Of a stretch of DNA of 11,343 nt, positions 1 to 5,357 are shown piece by piece. The DNA comes from Bacteroidota bacterium (GTDB lineage Bacteria > Bacteroidota > Bacteroidia > JAADEI01), in contig JAJRPU010000189.1 of NCBI GenBank assembly GCA_024280615.1, positions 1-11,343 on the forward strand, written 5' to 3'. Both the position numbers and the translations under genes were made by a program. Under the pieces are notes generated by a model. That model saw only the letters and a program-made list of their open reading frames with translations. It was not told where the DNA came from and did not search any database. Positions within the stretch are counted from its first letter, which is position 1. The number at the start of each line of letters is the position of its first letter.

Positions 1-379
1 TCTGGTCAACAGCAACCAGTTTGTCATACACCACAAAGGGTAAGTTTTCAACAGTGGGATTAATGGTTGCTTCAACAAAGATGAATATGCTATCGTTTGG
101 CTCTATGATAACGTTTTGCACTGCCCTGCCCCCTTTTCCGTTGACATTCAATCTAAAAGGCGACCTTTCTGAATTGCTTAGAAGAATGGCGGGAATAACT
201 ATTCTGTCCTTCGTGGGATTATAAAGTTTCAGATAGTAGGTGGATGAAGAAAGCCCTGTGAATATGGTATCTAACCACAGGGTGTCTGTGTTGAAGTAAA
301 TAAGAGAAGGTGGTTTGATATCAGGAACTTTCAGGCAGGCAACCAGTGCACCGACCAATAGTGGTAATAAGTTTTTCAT
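1..379 (-). CDS. Bacteroidota surface lipoprotein of unknown function (C-terminal part outside window)
   Basis: An open frame reads from an ATG at 379 down to base 1 with no stop: 126 codons, incomplete at its C-terminus. The N-terminus is a lipoprotein signal: MKN, a hydrophobic stretch, then the lipobox LVAC with Cys15 as the lipidated residue. The next part (residues 27-120) reads as a beta-rich domain (YFNTDTLWLDTIFTG, YYLKLYNP, SPFRLNVNGKGG, EPNDSIFIFVEATINP). I recognise this pattern from Bacteroidota lipoproteins, where a 'DTIFT...KLYNP...PNDSIFIFVE' segment follows the lipidated cysteine; their function is not known to me. It starts 39 bases after the ruvA stop on the same strand, with no promoter box seen in the gap, so it is probably co-transcribed with ilvE and ruvA. 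That it is a lipoprotein gene is well supported; its role and localisation beyond membrane anchoring are not. Confidence 0.82.
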   Translation of the reverse strand, partial: MKNLLPLLVGALVACLKVPDIKPPSLIYFNTDTLWLDTIFTGLSSSTYYLKLYNPTKDRIVIPAILLSNSERSPFRLNVNGKGGRAVQNVIIEPNDSIFIFVEATINPTVENLPFVVYDKLVAVDQ

Positions 380-418
380 GTATGCAGGACAACGCAATAG
401 TGGTCATGATTATTTTTC

Positions 419-1012
419 CTACTTAGACCCGATAATTCCTCTCATTTGTAGTGCTTTGGTAACAACGTCTTGAACATTGTCAAATCCCTGTTCAATAGCT
501 TTTTTAACAAGTTTTCTGGCTTCCCGTCTTGATAGTCCAAGCATTTCAAGTGCTTTGATTGAACTGAGGATTAGACTGCTGTTTACCTGCTCAGCCCTCA
601 AATCAAAATCAGGTTTCAATTCATAAATGATTCTGTTAGCAAGCCTCTCCCCTATCCCCTTTATGTCTTTAAGACCTTCAATGTCTTCCCCGGACACTAT
701 TGCGGAGAACTCAGATGGCGAATAGGCGGATAGTATATTCCTTGCTATTGAAATTCCCACGCCTTGAATCTTAAGAAGTCGTTCAAACAGGTTACGCTCC
801 TCCCGGGAAAGAAACCCGAACATAATCAACTCCTCTTGTGGGTTCTTGAAAACATAAGTAAAAATGTGCACTTGACTGCCTTCGGTAAGCAAATCTTCTG
901 GATATGCTGGAATCTCAATTTTATAATAAAACCCCGTGTTTTCAATATTTAACACTATCCACGTGGGACCCCGCTCCCATACAATTCCTTTTAATCCGTC
1001 AATAAAGTTCAT
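419..1012 (-). CDS. ruvA: Holliday junction branch migration protein RuvA
   Basis: RuvA binds four-way Holliday junctions as a tetramer and loads the RuvB motor to drive branch migration during recombinational repair. At 197 aa the length is normal. The N-terminal OB-fold covers about residues 1-63. Two helix-hairpin-helix motifs follow: LLKIQGVGISIARNIL at 79-94 and LKDIKGIGERLANRII at 114-129. The small RuvB-contacting domain is at about 150-195 (ALEMLGLSRREARKLVKKAI). The acidic pin that splits base pairs at the junction centre probably corresponds to Glu60-Glu61, although the loop is slightly longer than in E. coli. The ATG lies 18 bases after the ilvE stop, so it is likely the second gene of an ilvE-ruvA-lipoprotein transcript. 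Neither ruvB nor ruvC is in the window. The identification is secure. Confidence 0.97.
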   Translation of the reverse strand: MNFIDGLKGIVWERGPTWIVLNIENTGFYYKIEIPAYPEDLLTEGSQVHIFTYVFKNPQEELIMFGFLSREERNLFERLLKIQGVGISIARNILSAYSPSEFSAIVSGEDIEGLKDIKGIGERLANRIIYELKPDFDLRAEQVNSSLILSSIKALEMLGLSRREARKLVKKAIEQGFDNVQDVVTKALQMRGIIGSK

Positions 1013-1030
1013 TCTCTAAGAAAAGATTAA

Positions 1031-2119
1031 TTAATCAACATAGACAAGCCAGCCGTGCCGATCGGGGTATTTCCCACGCTTAATTCCCTCAAGAACTTCT
1101 TTTAACTTATTGGAAATTTCTCGTTTTTCAGGACTTGGCAACTCAATGGTTCTCCTTTCTCCATTGGGCATGATATCTGTAATGCTTGCAATGTGATGGA
1201 TAGTTACGGCGGTGCCACTACCAAAGGCATCCTCCAGAATTCCTTTTTCGTATGCCTCAAACAATTCCCTGATGGTGATTTGCCGTTCCTCAACGGGAAT
1301 GCCCATGTCCTTGCATAGTGTTATTATGCTATCTCTGGTCACTCCTGGTAGTATTGTTCCAGTGAGTGGTGGCGTCACGACTGTTCCGTTGATAATGAAG
1401 AAGACGTTCATTGTGCCCGACTCCTCAATGTATTCATGGTGCATTCCATCGGTCCATAAGAGTTGGTCAAAGCCTTCTTCTTTGGCGAGAGCCGTGGGCA
1501 TCATTGCCCCGCCATAGTTCCCAGCAGCCTTAGCATACCCTGTTCCTCCGGGAAATGCTCTTACAAACTTGCGTTCCACTTTAACATTCAGAGGCTTGGC
1601 GTAATACGGTCCAACCGGACTTGTGATGATAAAGAGTTTATAAGTGTCTGAGGGACGCACGCCGACATATTCATCAGTGGCGATCATAAAGGGTCTAATA
1701 TATAGGGCTACGTCGTCGCCCGCCGGAACCCAGTCCTTGTCTATACTAACCAGTTTTTTCATTGCTTCCATAAACCAATCAAAAGGAAATTCAGGCATCG
1801 CCATTCTACGAGCCGAATCGTTCATTCGCTTTATATTCTTGTCAGGACGGAATATAGCCACTCTGTCATCTATTGTCCTGTAGGCTTTCAAACCCTCAAA
1901 AATTTCCTGACCATAGTGGAAGGCAATCAATGCGGGATATACACTTATTTTTTCGTAAGGAACGATTCTCAAATCTGTCCATTGTCCTTCTCTGTAATCA
2001 GCCACAAACATATGGTCTGAATAGTGCCTTCCAAAAATGAGGTTATCCCAATCAACTTCCTTTATTCTAGATTGCTTTACTTTCTGAATTGCTATCTCTG
2101 GCATTTCTTGAACTTGCAT
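1031..2119 (-). CDS. ilvE: Branched-chain amino acid aminotransferase (PLP fold type IV)
   Basis: This cytoplasmic PLP enzyme interconverts leucine, isoleucine and valine with their 2-oxo acids, using glutamate/2-oxoglutarate. With the start at 2119 it has 362 aa, the usual size of the longer 'eukaryotic-type' branch of the family. Visible features: FEGLKAYR at 74-81, RPDKNIKRMN at 91-100, the PLP-lysine region GYAKAAGNYGG at 194-204 (Lys197), the class IV signature EESGTMNVFF at 232-241, and FGSGTA at 299-304. The frame stays open up to 2326, but those 69 extra codons are antisense to the start of the divergent gene at 2162, look unlike a BCAT N-terminus and lie upstream of a good promoter box at 2137-2144. 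MQVQEMPEIA is therefore the chosen start. It is the first gene of a unit continuing into ruvA. Substrate range (branched-chain specific or broader) cannot be read from the sequence. Confidence 0.95.
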   Translation of the reverse strand: MQVQEMPEIAIQKVKQSRIKEVDWDNLIFGRHYSDHMFVADYREGQWTDLRIVPYEKISVYPALIAFHYGQEIFEGLKAYRTIDDRVAIFRPDKNIKRMNDSARRMAMPEFPFDWFMEAMKKLVSIDKDWVPAGDDVALYIRPFMIATDEYVGVRPSDTYKLFIITSPVGPYYAKPLNVKVERKFVRAFPGGTGYAKAAGNYGGAMMPTALAKEEGFDQLLWTDGMHHEYIEESGTMNVFFIINGTVVTPPLTGTILPGVTRDSIITLCKDMGIPVEERQITIRELFEAYEKGILEDAFGSGTAVTIHHIASITDIMPNGERRTIELPSPEKREISNKLKEVLEGIKRGKYPDRHGWLVYVD

Positions 2120-2136
2120 GAGCGATGACTTTTTAG

Positions 2137-2144
2137 CAAATTTA
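2137..2144 (-). promoter_or_regulatory. Promoter -7 box of ilvE-ruvA-lipoprotein unit
   Basis: On the minus strand the bases read TAAATTTG, an exact match to the Bacteroidota -7 consensus TAnnTTTG. It ends 17 bases before the ATG at 2119, the same spacing as other boxes in this window. A TTG lies upstream but at a 12-base gap, not the usual ~19, so no -33 element is claimed. The 42-base gap to the divergent gene at 2162 means any regulator here could affect both directions. Confidence 0.6.
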
Positions 2145-2161
2145 GGTATAATTTTACAATC

Positions 2162-2650
2162 ATGAATGACTTTAAGTCTGAAATTTTGAAAGGGATTCTT
2201 GAAAGCCAATATCGTGAAAGCGTAATAGCACATATTGAGTATGTTTTTTACTTGCCTGCAACAGTTGAATATGAGATAACTGGGCAGCCTGTCCACACTC
2301 TGGTTATTACAGGGCATGAGCAACAACCTTATGAAGGATTCATCGGAAAAATTTTACTTGCTGTTAAACAGCATCATTCCAGTCTGGTTGCCTACTGGCA
2401 ACCTGAAAAACCTTTTTCTTTTATAGCATTTAAAAGGATTTTCCCGACAATTAAATATGTGCTTTTGATGGGGGTTCATCCTTTACGAATCGGGATTAAC
2501 ATAGACGAACCAAACAAGTTTGTTTATAAGCCATTTAATATTCTGGACTGCACTTATCTCCTTTCTCATAAGCCATCTATGCTTTACAAGAACAAGAATT
2601 TAAAAGCCAAACTGTGGGAAAGTTTAAAAAGAATGTATAATGTGTCCTGA
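2162..2650 (+). CDS. Small conserved protein resembling DNA polymerase III psi subunit (HolD)
   Basis: A 162-aa protein that I cannot name with certainty. From residue 44 it has the layout of the HolD (psi) fold: a beta strand (HTLVITGHE), a helix (YEGFIGKILLAVKQ, 57-70) and a strand (SLVAYW). A second strand, KYVLLMGVHPLRIGI at 98-112, is followed by a loop with KPFNILDCTYLLSHKPSML at 123-141 and a terminal KNKNLKAKLWESLKRMY at 143-159. The ending 'N..LK..LW..L' resembles E. coli HolD (N-T-A-R-A-A-LW-Q-Q). Psi bridges the clamp loader and chi-SSB in proteobacteria; whether this protein does so is inference. The first 40 residues (lysine/glutamate-rich, helical) are extra and could bind a partner. 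It overlaps the following rdgB by 11 bases, which suggests translational coupling. No clear TAnnTTTG box precedes it; TATAATTTTA at 2147-2156 is only a weak candidate. Gene reality is well supported; function is moderate. Confidence 0.75.
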   Translation: MNDFKSEILKGILESQYRESVIAHIEYVFYLPATVEYEITGQPVHTLVITGHEQQPYEGFIGKILLAVKQHHSSLVAYWQPEKPFSFIAFKRIFPTIKYVLLMGVHPLRIGINIDEPNKFVYKPFNILDCTYLLSHKPSMLYKNKNLKAKLWESLKRMYNVS

Positions 2651-3239
2651 AAAGTGGACTGTGGCAACCAGAAACCCTCATAAACTAGAAGAATTACATG
2701 CGATAATACGAGACATTATTTCCATTGAGTTGCTACCTGACGGCTTCCCTCCTATAGAAGAACCCTTCTCTACATTGGACGCCAATGCATGGGCTAAGGC
2801 TCATAAGGCTTGGCACTTGCTAAAAAAACCTGTTCTTGCTGAGGACACAGGCTTAGAGATTGATGCTCTTGATGGGAAACCCGGTGTTCACACTGCCCGA
2901 TATGGCGGTGCTAACCTGACCATTTCCCAACGTAGACAACTTGTCTTAAAGCAGATGGAAGGCATAGCTAATCGGAAAGCACGGTTCAGGACGGTGCTTG
3001 TGGCAGTAATACACGGCATTCCACACTTTTTTGAAGGTGTTGTGGAAGGCAGAATTGCAGAGGCGGAATCTGGAAGTGGGGGCTTCGGGTATGACCCCAT
3101 CTTTATCCCCGATGGATATGAACAAACATTTGCTGAACTGCCAACCGAGGTGAAAAATGAAATCAGCCATCGAGCACGTGCAGTAAGGAAATTCCTTGAA
3201 TTCTGCAAAAGCATTAGTCAAGAGAAAGGACCAAGATAA
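2640..3239 (+). CDS. rdgB: Non-canonical purine NTP pyrophosphatase (RdgB/HAM1)
   Basis: The enzyme hydrolyses ITP, dITP and XTP to the monophosphates and pyrophosphate, keeping deaminated purines out of DNA and RNA. Its 199 aa match the family. Motifs: the nucleotide-binding T-x-x-N-x-x-K at 10-15 (T10-R-N12-P-H-K15), the catalytic region LAEDTGLEIDALDGKPG at 66-82 with Asp69, ARYGG at 86-90, SGGFGYDPIF at 146-155, and SHRARA at 176-181. The ATG at 2640 lies inside the end of the previous gene, the two frames sharing 11 bases, and gives an N-terminus that begins directly at the first motif. Its stop overlaps the convergent rhomboid gene by 22 bases. Identification is secure; co-expression with the HolD-like gene is inferred from the overlap. 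Confidence 0.96.
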   Translation: MCPEKWTVATRNPHKLEELHAIIRDIISIELLPDGFPPIEEPFSTLDANAWAKAHKAWHLLKKPVLAEDTGLEIDALDGKPGVHTARYGGANLTISQRRQLVLKQMEGIANRKARFRTVLVAVIHGIPHFFEGVVEGRIAEAESGSGGFGYDPIFIPDGYEQTFAELPTEVKNEISHRARAVRKFLEFCKSISQEKGPR

Positions 3240-3967
3240 TTTCGGTCTGTGCTATCATATTCAATTGAGTAGTAGTCGTTCCATCTGGGTGGTTTGGGAA
3301 CGTCCTTGACAAACAGCTTCCTAAGGAATATTCCAGCGACGAATCCGCCCACGTGTGCCCAGAAAGCGATGCCGCCGGCACTACCAATAGCAAAGGTTAC
3401 CATTCCGGAAATCAATTGCCCTATGAACCACACACCTAAATACACGTAAGCGGGAACCTCAACGAAATATGCAATAAAAAACATAGGAATTAGCGTAACT
3501 ATTCGGCTCCACGGGAACAGATACATGTATGCTCCCATAACTCCTGAGATAGCCCCGGAAGCTCCAATGGTCGGAATGGTGGAATCCAAATTTAGCAATA
3601 TGTGCAGGGTTATTGCTCCCAAGCCAGAGAGTAGATAGAATACAGCATATTTGACGTGTCCCATTACGTCTTCTACATTATCTCCGAAAATCCACAGCGA
3701 CCACATGTTTCCTATGATATGAGCCCATCCGCCATGCAGGAACATGCTTGTGATTAGTGGAATAAGCAGGGAAAGGTTAGTGAACCATTCCCAAAAAGGA
3801 ACAGCAGAATAATTAGCGGGAACGACCCCATAAGTTCGCATAAAAATCTCCCTTTCTACTGGCGAAAGGCTTAATTCATAGAAAAATGCAATGAAACATA
3901 GCGCAATTATAATATAGTTAACAATTGGCTTTCTGCGACTGGGAATAATGTCATATAAGGGTATCAT
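3218..3967 (-). CDS. Rhomboid family intramembrane serine protease
   Basis: A polytopic membrane protein of 249 aa that cleaves transmembrane segments of other proteins within the lipid bilayer. The catalytic serine is in GASGAISG (135-142, Ser137) and the catalytic histidine in FWAHVGGFVAG (202-212, His205). The conserved HGGWAHIIGN at 78-87 supplies the oxyanion-side histidine/asparagine and precedes a long helix. Hydrophobic segments are visible at about 17-32, 64-76, 107-126, 133-150, 158-185 and 197-216, compatible with a six-helix core. The tail after 218 is polar and short (KDVPKPPRWNDYYSIEYDST). The start codon is supported by an exact promoter box 16 bases upstream. Neither substrate nor partner can be inferred; neighbours are unrelated in function. 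Confidence 0.93.
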   Translation of the reverse strand: MIPLYDIIPSRRKPIVNYIIIALCFIAFFYELSLSPVEREIFMRTYGVVPANYSAVPFWEWFTNLSLLIPLITSMFLHGGWAHIIGNMWSLWIFGDNVEDVMGHVKYAVFYLLSGLGAITLHILLNLDSTIPTIGASGAISGVMGAYMYLFPWSRIVTLIPMFFIAYFVEVPAYVYLGVWFIGQLISGMVTFAIGSAGGIAFWAHVGGFVAGIFLRKLFVKDVPKPPRWNDYYSIEYDSTDRNYLGPFS

Positions 3968-3983
3968 TAACGCACTTTTTATG

Positions 3984-3991
3984 CAAAGATA
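3984..3991 (-). promoter_or_regulatory. Promoter -7 box of the rhomboid gene
   Basis: The minus strand reads TATCTTTG, an exact TAnnTTTG match ending 16 bases before the rhomboid ATG at 3967. It lies in the 52-base gap after the macro-domain gene, so the rhomboid gene probably has its own start of transcription. The box is flanked by an imperfect inverted repeat (TATGC and GCATA, extendable to 8 pairs with one mismatch), which could be an operator, a weak hairpin or chance. No -33 TTTG at the usual spacing was found. Confidence 0.6.
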
Positions 3992-4019
3992 AGCATATAA
4001 GCGGGTTCGTTGGTAGTAA

Positions 4020-4574
4020 TCACACTATTTGCTCACGAGACAGTTCTTCGTAGGTTCTTTTGTAAACTTCATAGGTTGGTTCGTCATAAAGAACCATAAT
4101 CACTTTCTTGGGATATTCATTCTGGCTCAGGAAGTCTGCAATTGTTTTAAGTGCTATCTTTGCTGCCCTTTCAACGGGAAACCGATATGCTCCAGTGGAA
4201 ATGGAAGGGAAGGCAACTGTTTCAAACTTCCGTTCACTGGCTATTTTCAGTGAGTTACGATATGCATTGGCAAGAATTTCATCTTCATTATGCGTTCCTC
4301 CTCGCCAGATTGGACCGACTGTGTGGATAACATACTTAGCGGGCAGGTTGTAGCCTTTTGTAATCACTGCTTGTCCGGGCGGTAGCCCATCTGGATATTG
4401 CTCTTTGCGAATTTGCTTTAATTCTTCTTTTAGTTGAGGACCGGCAGCCCGATGGATGGCTCCATCCACTCCTCCGCCGCCCATTAGCGACGAGTTAGCA
4501 GCATTAACAATTGCATCAACCTCAAAGGTGGTTATGTCTCCTCTTGCAATTTCAATTCTGTCCCAGACGCTCAT
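4020..4574 (-). CDS. Macro-domain protein, probable ADP-ribosyl/O-acetyl-ADP-ribose hydrolase
   Basis: A single-domain 184-aa macro protein of the MacroD/YmdB type, likely cytoplasmic, which binds ADP-ribose and removes it from acidic residues or deacetylates O-acetyl-ADP-ribose. Motifs in order: RGDIT at 11-15 (adenine-binding Asp13), IVNAANSSLMGGGGVDGAIH at 22-41 with the catalytic-loop asparagines and GGGGVDGAI, RAAGP at 42-46, VIHTVGPIW at 82-90, and the diphosphate loop SISTGAYRFP at 124-133. All family-defining residues are present, so an active enzyme is expected. Its ATG overlaps the stop of the hydroxylase gene upstream (shared ATGA at 4571-4574), so translation is probably coupled. 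No ADP-ribosyltransferase toxin is adjacent, which argues against a DarT/DarG-like pair. The exact substrate is unknown. Confidence 0.94.
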   Translation of the reverse strand: MSVWDRIEIARGDITTFEVDAIVNAANSSLMGGGGVDGAIHRAAGPQLKEELKQIRKEQYPDGLPPGQAVITKGYNLPAKYVIHTVGPIWRGGTHNEDEILANAYRNSLKIASERKFETVAFPSISTGAYRFPVERAAKIALKTIADFLSQNEYPKKVIMVLYDEPTYEVYKRTYEELSREQIV

Positions 4575-5251
4575 TTTTCCTTGTTTTTATATACTTGTTC
4601 ATAAGAAGTTCCAAAAACCAAGTCCCACAATCGGGTGCTTACTCCAAAATTAACATTTGGGTCCTTATAATGGTGTATAACGTGGTGTTCCCACAGGGGA
4701 TGCCAGAATTTCGGAACACTTCTTTTGGGCAGTCTGTGCTGAGCCCAATGAAAGAACAGATAGACCAGATAGCCAAAAACAAAGCCTGCAAAGAATGCAT
4801 ATGACAGATTGCCTAAGAGATAATAGAATAGTGCGAAGAAGGCGGCAGCAACAAATATGCTAACTAATGGTGGCATAGCAAGGCATAATGGGTCTTTGGG
4901 GTGCCTATGATGGACATAGTGAGCCCTGTCCTGAAATTTCTGTAGCCATTCCCAGTTAGTTTCTGTGTGGTAAAGGAAACGATGAACGACATATTCAGTA
5001 AGGGTCCATGTGAACCAACCTGCGAAGAACAGGACCGCCACGGACCAGACGCTAACTCCAACCTTTAATATTGCAAAGCCAACTATCAACGCTATAATCG
5101 GCAAATAAACAGCCCAGGGCAACCACACCGGTGTTCGGGCAATTCTGTTTAATGTCGGGTTCTTATGCAATTCACATTCTCCCTGAGCCCTCGGTCTTAA
5201 GTATTCAGGTATCCTATTTGTTTTAGTAATTGTTTTAGTAACCACTGCCAT
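4571..5251 (-). CDS. Fatty acid hydroxylase superfamily membrane enzyme, FA2H-like
   Basis: A 226-aa integral membrane di-iron oxygenase. Hydrophobic segments at about 43-62, 66-84, 127-147 and 149-168 surround the histidine clusters expected to bind two irons: HRFLYH at 90-95, HYVHHRH at 111-117, HWAQH at 168-172 and HHVIHH at 189-194, followed by NFGVSTRLWDLVFGT at 201-215. The order and spacing, with EYVVHRFLYH and the ending FGVSTRLWD, resemble the catalytic domain of fatty acid 2-hydroxylase (FA2H/Scs7) more than carotenoid hydroxylases or C-5 sterol desaturases. There is no cytochrome b5 domain, so a separate electron donor is needed. Bacteroidota commonly make sphingolipids, so an N-acyl chain is a plausible but unproven substrate. 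The frame could start at a TTG at 5275, but that codon lies within the promoter box, so ATG 5251 is preferred. Translation is likely coupled to the macro-domain gene. Confidence 0.88.
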   Translation of the reverse strand: MAVVTKTITKTNRIPEYLRPRAQGECELHKNPTLNRIARTPVWLPWAVYLPIIALIVGFAILKVGVSVWSVAVLFFAGWFTWTLTEYVVHRFLYHTETNWEWLQKFQDRAHYVHHRHPKDPLCLAMPPLVSIFVAAAFFALFYYLLGNLSYAFFAGFVFGYLVYLFFHWAQHRLPKRSVPKFWHPLWEHHVIHHYKDPNVNFGVSTRLWDLVFGTSYEQVYKNKEK

Positions 5252-5272
5252 GGTTCTGTAATTTTTCAATAA

Positions 5273-5280
5273 CAAAGATA
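5273..5280 (-). promoter_or_regulatory. Promoter -7 box of the hydroxylase-macro unit
   Basis: The minus strand reads TATCTTTG, an exact TAnnTTTG match ending 21 bases before the ATG at 5251. It sits in the 106-base gap (5252-5357) downstream of the M43 protease, the longest non-coding stretch in the window. In the rest of that gap I see AT-rich sequence without a convincing terminator hairpin; a TTAG/CTAA pair around the GTCTGGT loop just after the protease stop is too short to call. Confidence 0.6.
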
Positions 5281-5357
5281 CGAACTTTTGGCTTATTTAG
5301 ATTGCATATAAATAATTACGATATGTTGTTAAAAGATATTGTTAGACCAGACCTAAA

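Noticed and set aside
21..224. Plus-strand ORF of 67 codons at the left edge
   Set aside because: It is antisense to the lipoprotein frame, which has a proper signal sequence and family-like motifs.
2888..3221. Two minus-strand ORFs inside rdgB
   Set aside because: Low-complexity, Ser/Pro/Cys-rich translations without motifs, lying wholly opposite well-conserved rdgB coding sequence.
3218..3967. Rhomboid protein as a rhombosortase-type sorting protease for the nearby secreted protease
   Set aside because: The protease carries a T9SS tail, not a GlyGly-CTERM-like signal, and the rhomboid gene has its own promoter and a gene pair between them.
4020..4574. Macro-domain gene as antitoxin of a DarT-like toxin-antitoxin or defence system
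   Set aside because: Neither neighbour is an ADP-ribosyltransferase; they are a lipid hydroxylase and a rhomboid protease, and no other defence gene is present.
5252..5275. TTG start giving the hydroxylase eight more residues
   Set aside because: The TTG is part of the TATCTTTG promoter box, so transcription would begin downstream of it; the ATG at 5251 has the usual distance from the box.
5334..5357. Intrinsic terminator after the M43 protease gene
   Set aside because: The only pairing (TTAG with CTAA) is four bases long and is not followed by a clear T-run.
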